Assembly (NCBI RefSeq): GCF_001642695.1
Contig: NZ_LWCC02000005.1
Coordinates: 4,415,032-4,479,031 of the forward strand
Length of the DNA stretch: 64,000 bases
Reading direction: 5' to 3'
Origin: Streptomyces chilikensis
Lineage (GTDB): Bacteria > Actinomycetota > Actinomycetes > Streptomycetales > Streptomycetaceae
A program made the translations under genes and the position numbers. The notes below the pieces were generated by a model that saw only the letters and a list, made by a program, of their open reading frames with translations, ran no database searches and was not told the DNA's origin. Shown piece by piece: positions 47,175 to 56,396 of this stretch; positions within the stretch are counted from its first letter, which is position 1, and each line of letters begins with the position of its first letter.

Positions 47175-47379
47175 GGCGCGTCAGCGGTTCCGGTGCGTCG
47201 TCACCGCGTCGCCCCGCTGCCGGATACTTCCCTCCCGCTCGCGGGCGTCGGAGCGGCCCCCCGTGGCGGCCGGGTGCGCCTCGTGGGCCCGGCCGGTGAG
47301 GCGGGCGCGGGGAGACCGCCGGGTTCACCGTGAAGGCATCGCCCGGGTGGACCGCGAGCGGCGCCCACGAGGTGGAGCA

Positions 47380-47411
47380 CGTGACCTTCGTCCGGCCGGA
47401 CGAAGGTCACG
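47380..47411. terminator. Perfect 32-bp palindrome between convergent genes
   Basis: 16 bases (47380-47395) joined to their exact reverse complement (47396-47411) in the 318-bp gap 47175-47492, which holds nothing else recognisable. Two-way terminator for the nucleotidyltransferase and HTH genes. Confidence 0.8.
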
Positions 47412-47492
47412 GTCACGGGGCGGCAGCGGTGCTTCGCGCCCGACGGCGGGGGCACCCCGCCGTACGTCGCCGCCGAGGAGGACGGCCGGAGG

Positions 47493-47954
47493 TCAGGGCG
47501 CCTCCTCCCGGGCGGTGCGGGAGGCCAGGCGTTCGTAGCGCTGCCGGGCGGCCTGCTGCGTGCCCAGGCCGAGGCCGAACGCGATCTCCTGCCAGGTCAT
47601 CCCGCGGCCGCGGGCCATCTGCAGGAGACCGGTCTCGAGCTCGTCCAGCTCGCCCCGGACCAGCGGAAGGAGGGTGAGGGCGGCGGTGATGTCGGCCTTG
47701 TCGACCTCGGGTTCGCCCTCCTCCGGGCGGGCGGCCCCGCTGAGCAGGAAGGCCACCAGGCGGACGGCCTCGTGCGGCGCCGGCAGTATCGGGTTGGTCT
47801 GCCGGCGGCGCTGTTCCTCGGTCGCCGCGTGCCGTTCGGCGATGCGGAAGAGGGCGGAGGGGGCCCGCCCGGCCCGCGCCCGTTCGGGGTCGGGGGGCAG
47901 GAACGGATCGGCTTCGGCGTCGGCGGAGTGTCCGGGTGCGGGTGTCTCAGGCAT
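47493..47954 (-). CDS. Helix-turn-helix DNA-binding protein
   Basis: 153-aa protein with a C-terminal HTH (LLQMARGRGMTWQEIAFGLGLGTQQAARQRYERL), of a type common in Streptomyces. The N-terminal part is polar. The inverted repeat at 47996-48018 just upstream may be its own operator. Function unknown. ATG at 47954; ribosome-binding site weak. Confidence 0.75.
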   Translation of the reverse strand: MPETPAPGHSADAEADPFLPPDPERARAGRAPSALFRIAERHAATEEQRRRQTNPILPAPHEAVRLVAFLLSGAARPEEGEPEVDKADITAALTLLPLVRGELDELETGLLQMARGRGMTWQEIAFGLGLGTQQAARQRYERLASRTAREEAP

Positions 47955-47995
47955 GGACCCAGGGTCACGCCAATAACCAATGTTGTCAACGGAAC

Positions 47996-48018
47996 GTTGT
48001 GAACGGTTTGTTCACAAC
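47996..48018. promoter_or_regulatory. 9-bp inverted repeat upstream of the HTH gene
   Basis: GTTGTGAAC (47996-48004) and GTTCACAAC (48010-48018), 5-nt spacer, about 42 bp upstream of the HTH gene and overlapping the 3' end of the tetR gene. Confidence 0.55.
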
Positions 48019-48731
48019 TCTGCGTCGAGACCGTCGACGAGCCGGTCGAGGAACCTGGTGAAGGTGGCGTCCGGATCGGCGGGCTCCCTGGAGGAGGCCA
48101 GGACCGCGGCGAGTTCCGGGTGGCGGCCGTCGGCGGCGACCTCGGCCAGATAGCGCGCCTCGGCGGCGAGGCGTTCGGATGTCCACGCGGCCGAGGCCTG
48201 GGCGACCTCGTGGGCGACGTGTCCGGCGACGAATGCGGTGACCTGCGCGAACACCTCCATCCTGGCCGCGCCGTCCAGCCCGGCCGACCGCAGCGCGGCG
48301 AGGACGTGCTCCATGAACGCGAGGGTGTTCGGGCCCGGTGTGCGGCGGGTGGCCAGGGCCGCCGGGAGCCAGGGGTGGCGCAGCATGTTGGCGCGCTGCG
48401 ACCGGGCGACGGCCTTGAGGTCGGCCCGCCAGTCCCCGGTGACCTCCCGGCCGGCGGGCAGTTCGCCGGCCACCCGGTCGATCATCAGCTCCAGCAGCGT
48501 CTCCTTGTCGGGGGCGTAGCTGTACAGCGACATGACCCCGGCACCCACCCGCGCGGCGACCCTCCGCATGGTGACGGCCTCCAGGCCCTCCGCGTCGGCC
48601 AGTTCCACCGCCGCGGCGACGATCCCCTCCCGGCTGAAGGCCGGCCGCCGGCCCCGGCGCGGCCGGGCCTGGGACAGCCAGAGTTCCCGGGGGTCCACTC
48701 CCCCGGCCCGGGAGGCCTCGTCATCCGGCAT
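48012..48731 (-). CDS. TetR-family transcriptional regulator
   Basis: 239-aa TetR protein. The HTH is REGIVAAAVELADAEGLEAVTMRRVAARVGAGVMSLYSYAPDKETLLELMIDRV; the C-terminal half resembles the TetR_C_1-type ligand domain. GGAGGGACAGG precedes the ATG at 48731. A 33-bp palindrome lies between it and the divergent hydrolase gene, which is its likely target. Confidence 0.88.
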   Translation of the reverse strand: MPDDEASRAGGVDPRELWLSQARPRRGRRPAFSREGIVAAAVELADAEGLEAVTMRRVAARVGAGVMSLYSYAPDKETLLELMIDRVAGELPAGREVTGDWRADLKAVARSQRANMLRHPWLPAALATRRTPGPNTLAFMEHVLAALRSAGLDGAARMEVFAQVTAFVAGHVAHEVAQASAAWTSERLAAEARYLAEVAADGRHPELAAVLASSREPADPDATFTRFLDRLVDGLDAEL

Positions 48732-48799
48732 CCGTCGCCACCTGTCCCTCCGGTCCCGCGGTGCGGCGCTCCACGGCCTCGCGGACGCCATCCAAGCAT

Positions 48800-48832
48800 G
48801 GACTATTGTCGTACGTCGTACGAGAATAGTCC
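48800..48832. promoter_or_regulatory. TetR operator, 33-bp near-perfect palindrome
   Basis: Half-sites GGACTATT-n-TCGTACG and CGTACGA-n-AATAGTCC centred on 48816, mismatched only at one symmetric pair. It lies 69 bp from tetR and 41 bp from the hydrolase start, so one bound dimer pair could repress both. Confidence 0.82.
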
Positions 48833-48872
48833 GGTCAGAGCTTCCATGAGTTGCCCAGCCGAGGAGTTGGCG

Positions 48873-50567
48873 ATGCGGCCACACCCGAACGACGCACCCA
48901 CGAGGACCGGTTGGACGCCGCCCGGCGGCAGGCCGCCGCTCTCCTCGCGCCTGCTGCGGGCGACCTGGCGCGGACTGCCCGGGCGGCGGTACCGGGCCGG
49001 ACGGGAACGGTCCCTGCCCGTCGCGGCCGCCGACGGCAGCGTGCTGGTCACCGACCACTACTTCCCGCGCTCCCCGGGCGACTTCCCGACCCTGCTGGTG
49101 CGGTCGCCGTACGGCAGGGGCCTGCCCTGGTCACCGATGTACGGAGTGCTCTTCGCGGAGCAGGGTTTCCACGTCGTCCTGCAGAGCTGCCGGGGCACGG
49201 GCGGGTCGGGCGGGAGGTGGCACCTCTGGCGCAACGAGTCCGCCGACGCCCTGGCCACGGTCGAGTGGCTGCGGCGGCAGGTGTGGTTCGACGGCCGGCT
49301 GGGCACGGTCGGCCCCAGCTGTCTCGGCTACACCCAGTGGGCGCTGGCCGCCGATCCGCCCCCGGAACTCAAGGCGATGGCCGTCCAGGTCGGCCTGCAC
49401 GATCCCCACCGGTTCTTCCACGCGGGGGGCGCGCTCCACCTGGAGAACGCCCTGATCTCCGGTGTCGGCATGACGCACCAGCATCGGGGCGTCCTCCGGT
49501 TCGCCGCCGCGGCGAACCGGCTGCGCCGCGATCTCGGCCGCATCGCCGCCGCCTGGCCGATGAGACCCGCCTGGCGGCGGGCCCTGGGCGAGGAGGCCCG
49601 CTGGCTGGACGACGCCCTCAGCCACCCGGACGCCGACGACCCGTACTGGGACGGCGCCTCGCCCGAAGGCGCCGCGGACGGATCGCGGGTGCCCACCGCC
49701 CTGGTCACCGGCTTCCACGACGCCTTGGCCGGCCAGAGCTTCGAGCAGTACGCCCGGCTGCGCGCGGCCGGCTGCGAGGTCTCGCTGCTCGCCGGCCCCT
49801 GGACCCACGGCACGGCCCTCCAGCAGGGCTGGGCCGAGGGGTTCGCCGAGATGCTCGCCTGGCTGCGCGCCCATCTGTGCGACGACCCGTCGGCCCTCCG
49901 CCCCACCCGGGTACGCGTCCACGTCGGCGGCGCGAACGTCTGGCGGGACCTGGACGACTGGCCGCCCGCCGCGGACCCGTCCCCCTGGTTCGCGGCGCCC
50001 GCGGGCCGGCTCGGGCGCGGGAGGCCCGAGGCCCCGGGGCTCCTGGCCTCGTTCCGTTACGACCCCGCCGACCCGACCCCGTCGGTCGGCGGCCCCCTGC
50101 TCTCCCCCGGCGCGGGCCCCCGGGACAACCGCGCGCTGGAGGCGCGGGAGGACGTGATCACCTTCACCGGGGAGCCCTTGACCGCACCGCTGGAGGTCGT
50201 CGGTCCGGTCTCCGCGCTCGTCAGGGTGTCCGCCGACAGCGGGCGGTGCCACGTCTTCGTCCGGCTCTGCGACGTCGACGGGCGGGGCCGATCCGTCAAC
50301 GTCTGCGACGGGCTGGGGGTGCTGGACGCGGAGCGCGAGGCGGTCGTGGAGCTCGCCGTCCCGATGGGTGCGGCGGCGCACCGTTTCGCGGCCGGGCACC
50401 GGATCCGCTGGCAGGTCAGCGGCGGCGCCCATCCCCGGTTCGCCCGTCACCCGGGCACCGCCGACCCGGTGGCCGAGGCGGCGGCGGGCACTCCGGTCAG
50501 GATCACGCTCCGTCCCGGCTCGGCGCTGCTGCTGCCGGAGACCGGCGAGGTCCGGCCCTCCGGCTGA
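48873..50567 (+). CDS. CocE/NonD-family hydrolase
   Basis: 564-aa X-Pro dipeptidyl-peptidase-like hydrolase (cocaine-esterase group). Catalytic residues: Ser in VGPSCLGYTQW, Asp in TGFHDALAGQ, His in AGPWTHGTA. The C-terminal jelly-roll domain (about residues 390-560) carries the HRIRWQVSGGAHPRFARHPG block. It hydrolyses esters, amides or beta-lactam-type substrates; the real one is unknown. I prefer the ATG at 48873 (GAGGAG upstream) over 48846. Probably induced by the ligand of the divergent TetR. Confidence 0.88.
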   Translation: MRPHPNDAPTRTGWTPPGGRPPLSSRLLRATWRGLPGRRYRAGRERSLPVAAADGSVLVTDHYFPRSPGDFPTLLVRSPYGRGLPWSPMYGVLFAEQGFHVVLQSCRGTGGSGGRWHLWRNESADALATVEWLRRQVWFDGRLGTVGPSCLGYTQWALAADPPPELKAMAVQVGLHDPHRFFHAGGALHLENALISGVGMTHQHRGVLRFAAAANRLRRDLGRIAAAWPMRPAWRRALGEEARWLDDALSHPDADDPYWDGASPEGAADGSRVPTALVTGFHDALAGQSFEQYARLRAAGCEVSLLAGPWTHGTALQQGWAEGFAEMLAWLRAHLCDDPSALRPTRVRVHVGGANVWRDLDDWPPAADPSPWFAAPAGRLGRGRPEAPGLLASFRYDPADPTPSVGGPLLSPGAGPRDNRALEAREDVITFTGEPLTAPLEVVGPVSALVRVSADSGRCHVFVRLCDVDGRGRSVNVCDGLGVLDAEREAVVELAVPMGAAAHRFAAGHRIRWQVSGGAHPRFARHPGTADPVAEAAAGTPVRITLRPGSALLLPETGEVRPSG

Positions 50568-50568
50568 G

Positions 50569-50594
50569 GCCCGGGCCCGGGCCCGGGCCCGGGA
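50569..50594. repeat. Short GGGCCC tandem repeat
   Basis: About four GGGCCC units directly after the hydrolase stop and before the convergent SnoaL-like gene. Self-complementary, may help termination. Confidence 0.7.
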
Positions 50595-50597
50595 AGT

Positions 50598-50981
50598 TCA
50601 GCCTTCCACCGGTTCCACCGGAAGGAACTCCGGCCGGTCGAGCACCCGCAGCCAACTGCCGTCGGGCCGGCGGCGGACGACCTGGGCGCGGGCGCCGGCG
50701 CCGTCCTTCGGCGGGGTGGCGGTGAGCGCGATGCCGTCGGCGACCAGGGTGGGCAGCGGTTCCTCCGGCTCGAAGCGGGGGCGGGCGGCCAGCACCTTCT
50801 CCCACAGGGCACGGATGGCCTCCCGGCCGACGGTGGTGGAGCCGGGCGGGTAGGCCATCACCGCGTCCTCCTCGTAGAGCGCGGCCACACCGGCGGCGTC
50901 GCCGGCGTTGGACCGCTCGACGAAGAGGCGGGTGACGTCCTCCGGCCGCATGGCCTTCTCGTAGTCCTCGTAGGCGGGCAC
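50598..50981 (-). CDS. SnoaL/NTF2-like small protein
   Basis: 127-aa protein with the NTF2-like fold pattern (VTRLFVERSNAGDAAGVAALYEEDAVMAYPPGSTTVGREAIRALWEKVLAARP, then GSWLRVLDRPEF). Members are hydroxylases, isomerases or binding proteins. Divergent from a LysR gene and probably its target. ATG at 50981. Confidence 0.82.
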   Translation of the reverse strand: MPAYEDYEKAMRPEDVTRLFVERSNAGDAAGVAALYEEDAVMAYPPGSTTVGREAIRALWEKVLAARPRFEPEEPLPTLVADGIALTATPPKDGAGARAQVVRRRPDGSWLRVLDRPEFLPVEPVEG

Positions 50982-51062
50982 GGCTTTCCTTCCGGTCGAA
51001 GCGGATGCGTTCCGTCGGTTCGCCTCCAGCCTCCGCCCGGACGGATGCAGAAGTCCAACAGA

Positions 51063-51086
51063 TGATTCTGCTGGTCACTAGAATCA
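51063..51086. promoter_or_regulatory. LysR-type binding site between lysR and the SnoaL-like gene
   Basis: TGATTCT-N10-AGAATCA, 7-bp arms (51063-51069 with 51080-51086), containing the T-N11-A LysR pattern. It ends 6 bp before the lysR ATG, consistent with autoregulation. Confidence 0.6.
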
Positions 51087-51092
51087 GCAGTC

Positions 51093-51971
51093 ATGGAACT
51101 GCGCCAGCTGGAGTACTTCGTCGCGGTCGCCGAGGAGCGGAACTTCACACGCGCCGCCGAGCGGGTCCACATCAGCCAGTCCGGGGTGAGCGCCCAGATC
51201 CGCCGGCTCGAGCGGGAGCTCGGGGCGGAGCTCTTCGACCGGTCGGCGCGGACCGCCACCCTCACCGTCGCCGGCAAGGCGGCGCTGGAGCACGCCCGGG
51301 CGGCGCTGGCCGCGGCCGAGGCGGTGCGGCGGAGCGTGGAGGAGGTGACGGGGCTGCTGCGGGGGCGCATCGCGGTCGGCATGGTCGTGGGGTGCACGGT
51401 GCTGCCGTTGTTCGAGGCCCTCGCCGCCTTCTACGAGGCGCACCCGGGCGTGGAGATCTCCCTGCTGGAGGACGACTCCGACCGGCTGGTGGAGGCGGTG
51501 CGCGGCGGCGCCCTCGACCTGGCGCTGGCCGGGGCGGCGTCCCTGCCGGAGGGGGTGGGCTCGGTGGCCGTGGTGAGCGAGCCGCTGGTGGCCGCGGTGG
51601 CCGCCGGGCATCCGCTGGCGCGCCGGAAGCGGGCCGGTCTGCGGGAGGTCTGCGCCCATCCCCTCGTGTGCATGCCGCCGGGGACCGGCCTGCGCACGGT
51701 CTTCGACCGGGCGTGCGCCGCGCAGGGACTGCGGCCCCGCATCGCCCTGGAGGCGAGCGCCGCGGACGCCGTGGCCGACCTGGCGGCCCGGGGCCTCGGG
51801 GTGGCGGTCCTCAGCGAGTCCATGGCCGCCCGTCACGGCGACCGGCTCACCGCGGTCGCCCTGCGGGACGTCCCGGACCCGGCGCTGCTCGCGCTGGTGT
51901 GGCGCGACGGCGCTCCCGCCGTGCCGGCGCTGTTGGGGCGGATGCGGCAGGCGTTCGGCCTGGCCGACTGA
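51093..51971 (+). CDS. LysR-family transcriptional regulator
   Basis: 292-aa LysR protein: HTH MELRQLEYFVAVAEERNFTRAAERVHISQSGVSAQIRRLERELGAELFDR, then a periplasmic-binding-like effector domain with LRGRIAVGMVVG and LVCMPPGTGLRTVFDRA. Divergent SnoaL-like gene with a dyad between. Effector unknown. Confidence 0.9.
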   Translation: MELRQLEYFVAVAEERNFTRAAERVHISQSGVSAQIRRLERELGAELFDRSARTATLTVAGKAALEHARAALAAAEAVRRSVEEVTGLLRGRIAVGMVVGCTVLPLFEALAAFYEAHPGVEISLLEDDSDRLVEAVRGGALDLALAGAASLPEGVGSVAVVSEPLVAAVAAGHPLARRKRAGLREVCAHPLVCMPPGTGLRTVFDRACAAQGLRPRIALEASAADAVADLAARGLGVAVLSESMAARHGDRLTAVALRDVPDPALLALVWRDGAPAVPALLGRMRQAFGLAD

Positions 51972-52111
51972 GCGGAGGGCGGCGCGGGCGGGCACCCGGG
52001 CGCCGCCGCCGGGACCCGGCCCGGGGCGGCCGGACGCGGTGGACGGCGCCGGCACCGGAGTTCCTCCTGCCGGTGCGTGACGCGCACGGCGCACCGGGCT
52101 CAGGGTGGCTG

Positions 52112-52158
52112 GGCGCCCCGCCGCGGACGGGGGGACGCCCCGTCCGCGGCGGGGCGCC
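52112..52158. terminator. 21-bp stem terminator between convergent genes
   Basis: Perfect 21-bp stem (52112-52132 with 52138-52158), 5-nt loop, between lysR (+) and the STAND-TPR gene (-). Confidence 0.8.
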
Positions 52159-52197
52159 GCCGGTCCTCCCCGGGTGCCGTTCCGGGAGCACGCGGCC

Positions 52198-54714
52198 TCA
52201 TGCGGTCGGTGCGCCGGGAGGTGCGCCGGGGCCGCCCGCCCCGCCCACCGTGTCGTGGCGCCACGCGCCGTCGGGGTCCAGGGCCGCCGCCCGGTCGAAG
52301 TCCCGCCGGGCCTCGGCCGTGCGGTGTGCCGCGGTCCGGGCACGGCCTCGCCCGACGAGAGCCCAGAGGTCGTCCGGGTCGATGTCCAGCGCCGCCGTGA
52401 AGTCGGCCTCCGCCGCCTCGTGGCGGGCGGCCGCCAGATGGGCGTTGCCGCGTTCCACGAGCGCCCAGCGGTAGTCGGGGACGAACGCGAGCGCGGCGGT
52501 GAGGTCGGCGACCGCCTCGGCCGGCCGGCCCGCCAGGCGGTGCGCCTTGCCCCGCTCGGCCAGAGCCCAGGCGTAGTCGGGCCGGAGCCTCAGCGCCGCG
52601 GTCAGGTCCGCCACCGCCTGCGGGTAGCGCCCGGCCTGCCGGTGCGCCTGCCCCCGCGAACCGAGCGCCCACGCGTAGTCCGGAGCGATGGCCAGCGCGG
52701 CGGTGAAGTCGGCGACCGCCTCGTCGAGCCGTCCGGCCTGCCGGTGCACCTGGCCGCGGGAACCGAGCGCCCGGACCTGCCGGGGGTCGAGGGCGAGCGC
52801 GGCGGTGAGGTCGGCGACCGCCTCGTCGAACCTCCGGGCCCGGCGGTGCGCCTCGCCGCGCTGCGCCAGCGCCCGCGCGTCGCGGGGGTCGAGGCGGACG
52901 GCGGCCGTCAGGTCGTCCACGGCCTCGTCCTGGCGTCCTGCCCGGAGGCGGGCGCGTCCGCGGTGGAACCGGGCCCCGGCGTTCTCCGGATCGAGGGCGA
53001 CGGCCCGGTCGAACGCGGCGGCCGCCTCCTCCTCCCGGCCGGCCGGTTCCAGGTGCCGGCCGCGCGCGACGTGTGCCTGCGCCTGCGCCTGCGGGGTGAG
53101 CACGGAGTGGGCGAGCAGCGCGCCCAGCGCGGCGACGACCGGGTCCTCTCCCGTCGCCGTGGCGTCGCGCAGCCGGCCGGTCCAGGCGCCCAGGGTCTCG
53201 TCGTTGGTGTCCAGCGCCGCCTGGGTGAAGGCGTCGCCCCACTGCCGCAGCGTTTCCGGACCGCCCTCGGCGCAGTGCACGGCCTCTTCCAAGGCGTTCG
53301 CCAGGGCACCGCCGGGGTGCGCGCAGAGCCGGTGGTACATCTCGTCCAGCCGGTGACAGAGCCAGCGGGCGTCCTGCCGGTGCCGGCCGTCGGGCAGGTT
53401 CCGCTCGATGTCGGCTCCCCAGGCGGCGTGCGCGTCGGCCAGCCGCAGATGGACCGCCGTCCAGCCCTGCGGGGAGCGGGTGCGCTCACGCCGCACCATC
53501 CCGGCGCGCACCACGGCGTGGTACCGCTTGAAGTCGCCGTTCCCGCTCACGAACGGCTGCCCGCAGAGCCACTCCCACAGCCCTCGTGCCTCGTCGGGCA
53601 CCACCGTGGCGAAGACGTCCGCGTTGAGCCGGGGCGCCAGCGCGCAGGTCAGGACCACCTCCCGGTACAGCGGATCGGCGATCCACCGCACGAACCGTTC
53701 GACGGCGGCCTCCACGAGGTCCCCGTTCGCGTCGACGGCGGCCGCGCTCTCCGGCCGGGCGAGGGCGAGGATGTCCGCCAGGAGGGGCAGCCCCATGGAC
53801 AGCCGCACCACCGCCTCGACGGTCTCCGGCTCGTCGACGCCCCTCCTGGCCAGCAGTTCGCGGGTCTCCGGTTCGGTGAACGCCTCCAGCGGCACGTCCC
53901 GCCCCTGGGCCATGAGACCGCTCCAGTCCCGGTGCAGGTCGTCACGGCCCGCCAGGACGACCATGACGTTGACCGGCAGGGGCCCGAACCCGTCGCGCAG
54001 CAGCGTCCGCAGCCACGCGTCGAGATGGCGGCCGGTCTGCTCCCAGGTGTCCAGGAACAGCACCACCCAGGGGTGTTCCGCGCACAGTTCGTCCAGCACG
54101 TCGACGAACGCCCGGCTCACCGTGTCGCGTTCCACGTCGCGGCCCCGCGCCCTCCGGCCGCGCACCCGGTCCCATGCCTGGTCCATGCCCTCGGCCACCG
54201 CGTCCGGGTCGACCATGGCGGCGATGGCGCCGCCGCCGGGCAGGAGGGCGGTGGTGCCGCCGACCACGGCACGGGATATCGCCCGGCTCGTCACCGAGGG
54301 GCCCTCGTCGGCCGCCCCGTCGAAGTCGGCCGGCCGCGCGGCCGCCTCCTGCTCCCTGCGGCACTCCTCGACCGCCCTGTCGAAGGCCTTCAAGGGCCGT
54401 GTCCGCTCCGCCAGTTGCCGGGCCATGGCGACCATCGCGGACAGGACGCCGTGCACGTCGTTCTCGTCCACCGCGGCGGTGACCGCTCCCGCCTGCCGGG
54501 CGGCCTCCCTCCACTGGCGCAGCAGCGTCGACTTGCCGACGCCGCCCACACCCCGCACGTGGAAGAGGTAGGCCGCCGGATCCGCCGGCGACAGCGGGTC
54601 CTTCGCCAGGTTCCGGGCGAACAGCGCCACCTGCTCGCGTCGGCCCACGAACCGGTCCAGTGAGTTCCTCGCGATCAACTCACCCCGTGACGGACGACGT
54701 CGCGGTCTCGGCAT
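52198..54714 (-). CDS. STAND-type ATPase with C-terminal TPR array
   Basis: 838-aa protein. The N-terminal STAND NTPase has Walker [10 protein letters not shown] and Walker [12 protein letters not shown], followed by a winged-helix/effector linker. About eight 34-residue TPRs fill the C-terminus (about 52260-53080 in the DNA); units are strikingly alike ([17 protein letters not shown]-, [17 protein letters not shown]-), implying recent duplication or conversion. STAND-TPR proteins act as ligand-triggered switches, including antiphage sensors and regulators, but no effector domain is evident. ATG at 54714, GGGAGGAAGG. Confidence 0.85.
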   Translation of the reverse strand: MPRPRRRPSRGELIARNSLDRFVGRREQVALFARNLAKDPLSPADPAAYLFHVRGVGGVGKSTLLRQWREAARQAGAVTAAVDENDVHGVLSAMVAMARQLAERTRPLKAFDRAVEECRREQEAAARPADFDGAADEGPSVTSRAISRAVVGGTTALLPGGGAIAAMVDPDAVAEGMDQAWDRVRGRRARGRDVERDTVSRAFVDVLDELCAEHPWVVLFLDTWEQTGRHLDAWLRTLLRDGFGPLPVNVMVVLAGRDDLHRDWSGLMAQGRDVPLEAFTEPETRELLARRGVDEPETVEAVVRLSMGLPLLADILALARPESAAAVDANGDLVEAAVERFVRWIADPLYREVVLTCALAPRLNADVFATVVPDEARGLWEWLCGQPFVSGNGDFKRYHAVVRAGMVRRERTRSPQGWTAVHLRLADAHAAWGADIERNLPDGRHRQDARWLCHRLDEMYHRLCAHPGGALANALEEAVHCAEGGPETLRQWGDAFTQAALDTNDETLGAWTGRLRDATATGEDPVVAALGALLAHSVLTPQAQAQAHVARGRHLEPAGREEEAAAAFDRAVALDPENAGARFHRGRARLRAGRQDEAVDDLTAAVRLDPRDARALAQRGEAHRRARRFDEAVADLTAALALDPRQVRALGSRGQVHRQAGRLDEAVADFTAALAIAPDYAWALGSRGQAHRQAGRYPQAVADLTAALRLRPDYAWALAERGKAHRLAGRPAEAVADLTAALAFVPDYRWALVERGNAHLAAARHEAAEADFTAALDIDPDDLWALVGRGRARTAAHRTAEARRDFDRAAALDPDGAWRHDTVGGAGGPGAPPGAPTA

Positions 54715-54848
54715 GCGCCTTCCTCCCTCGTTCGGCCGCTGGGTACGACGCCCGCCGGCCGTCCCCGGTTGCCCGGAGGCCCGCCCCCGTGGCGTCACGC
54801 CCTCGATTCTCCGTGCCGGTGCGCCGTGAAGGGTCCTACTCTGTCCCG

Positions 54849-55382
54849 GTGGGGACTCGGATGATCATTCTCAACGGTGGTTCCAGTTCGGGGAAGTCCG
54901 GCATCGTCCGGTGCCTGCAGGACGTGCTGCCGGACCCGTGGCTGACGTTCGGCTGCGACTCGTTCGTCGACGCGCTGCCCGCGAGGATGCGGGCGTCGGA
55001 CGACGGGATCGTGCTCGGGGCGGACGGCGAGGTGACGGTCGGCCCGGAGTTCAGGGCGCTGGAGGCGGCCTGGACCGAGGGAGTGGTGGCGATGGCCCGG
55101 GCCGGCGCCAGGATCGTCGTCGACGACGTCTTTCTCGGCGGGGCGGACTCCCAGCAGCGGTGGCGGAAGGCCGCGGACGGCCTGGACGTGCTGTGGGTGG
55201 GCGTCCGGTGCGGGAGCGAGGTCGCGGCGGGGCGTGAGATCGCGCGCGGGGACCGGGTCCGGGGGATGGCCGCCTCGCAGGCGGAGTCGGTGCACCGGGG
55301 GGTCCGCTACGACCTGGAGGTGGACACCACCCGCGCCGAGTCCCTGGCGTGCGCGCGGACCATCGCCGCCCGCGTCCGCTGA
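54849..55382 (+). CDS. Chloramphenicol phosphotransferase-like kinase
   Basis: 177-aa P-loop kinase very similar to the chloramphenicol 3-O-phosphotransferase of S. venezuelae: [23 protein letters not shown], catalytic D37 in [46 protein letters not shown] and [10 protein letters not shown]. It may inactivate chloramphenicol or a related small alcohol. I take the GTG at 54849 because it aligns with the N-terminus of that enzyme; the ATG at 54861 is also possible. Confidence 0.82.
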   Translation: MGTRMIILNGGSSSGKSGIVRCLQDVLPDPWLTFGCDSFVDALPARMRASDDGIVLGADGEVTVGPEFRALEAAWTEGVVAMARAGARIVVDDVFLGGADSQQRWRKAADGLDVLWVGVRCGSEVAAGREIARGDRVRGMAASQAESVHRGVRYDLEVDTTRAESLACARTIAARVR

Positions 55383-55735
55383 CCGCCGTCGGGCGCCGGT
55401 CGCGCCGTCGGTCCGTTCGCGGACCGGGCCGGCGTGCCCGCCGTGCCGCGCGTGCTCCTCGGTCGTGGGGACGAGTGCCCGGCGCAGCGGGACCGTGCCG
55501 CGCCGGGTGTCGTGGCCCTCGGCGTCGGGGTGCGGGACCCCGGCGACGGACCTCTCCGCGAAGGCGGCCTCCTGCCGCCGGGCGGCCAGGAGTCCGCGAC
55601 GACGTCGGGGGCGGGGCCGTGGCCGGGGGTGTGCAGGATGCCGGACGGTGCTCGCCGGGGTGCCCCGGACGGCCCACCCGGGCGTGACCGATGACCGCCG
55701 TGATCGTTCCACCCGGCATGCGATCACTTACACAC
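55383..55735. other. 353-bp stretch without a recognised gene
   Basis: GC-rich sequence after the kinase gene. I see no supported gene, long dyad or terminator. It must hold the promoter of the next gene. Confidence 0.4.
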
Positions 55736-56053
55736 ATGCGCCGTTCCGGTATCGCCCTGCTCTGCGGGCTGGCCCTGGTCACGGGTCTGTCGTCCGCCGC
55801 TTCCGCCGCCCCCGCCGCCGCGAAGGGGCAGTTCCACTGGATCGGCGCGAAGGGCACGCCCTACTTCGTGGAGAACCCGCCCAGCGGCCAGTGTCTCGCC
55901 ATGGCCGAGAAGGGCCGCGCCGCGAACAACCGCACGTCCGCCAGGGCGACCGTCTACGCGGGCAGGAAGTGCACCGGCGCGGCCAAGCGCATGGCGCCCG
56001 GGCAGCGGGCGCCGAAGGGCTTCACCTTCGCCAGCGTGCGCTTCGGAGGCTGA
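55736..56053 (+). CDS. Small secreted protein, unknown function
   Basis: 105-aa protein with a Sec signal (MRRSGIALLCGLALVTGLSSAASA, cleavage near ASA|AP). The mature part is about 80 residues, basic, with two cysteines (SGQCLAM and GRKCTG) likely in a disulfide. No known domain. The ATG at 55736 lacks a ribosome-binding site; 55718 is an alternative. Confidence 0.7.
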   Translation: MRRSGIALLCGLALVTGLSSAASAAPAAAKGQFHWIGAKGTPYFVENPPSGQCLAMAEKGRAANNRTSARATVYAGRKCTGAAKRMAPGQRAPKGFTFASVRFGG

Positions 56054-56069
56054 CTCTCCGCCGGTTTCC

Positions 56070-56396
56070 CTACTCCCCCGTACGGGCGGGCCGGGACGGG
56101 CCGCGGTGTGCCGCCCAGAGCGCTCCCGCGCGGGTGGCGGCCGCCTCGATCAGCTCGACGAGCTCCGGGCGGTCGTCCGGAACGGGAAACGAGACGTACG
56201 TGCCGCGGCCTCCTTCCGTCGGGCGGCCGTAGGCCTTCGCGGCGAGCGTGCCGTCCGGGAGGAGGCGGATGTTCAGCGTGGAGAGGGTGAACTCCTGGCC
56301 GCGCCGGGTGTCCGTCCAGCGGAGCGGCTCCGGGACGGTGACGTTGATCGCCAGGGCGCTGACGTCGAGGGAGTCGAGGGGCCGGCCGTCGCTCAT
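56070..56396 (-). CDS. Hypothetical protein
   Basis: 108-aa protein with alternating strands (EFTLSTLNIRLLPDGTLAAKAYGRPT ... RGTYVSFPVPDDRPELVELIEAAATRAGALW). Not recognised. Its ATG overlaps the stop of the PARG-like gene (ATGA), so the two are co-translated. Confidence 0.72.
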   Translation of the reverse strand: MSDGRPLDSLDVSALAINVTVPEPLRWTDTRRGQEFTLSTLNIRLLPDGTLAAKAYGRPTEGGRGTYVSFPVPDDRPELVELIEAAATRAGALWAAHRGPSRPARTGE

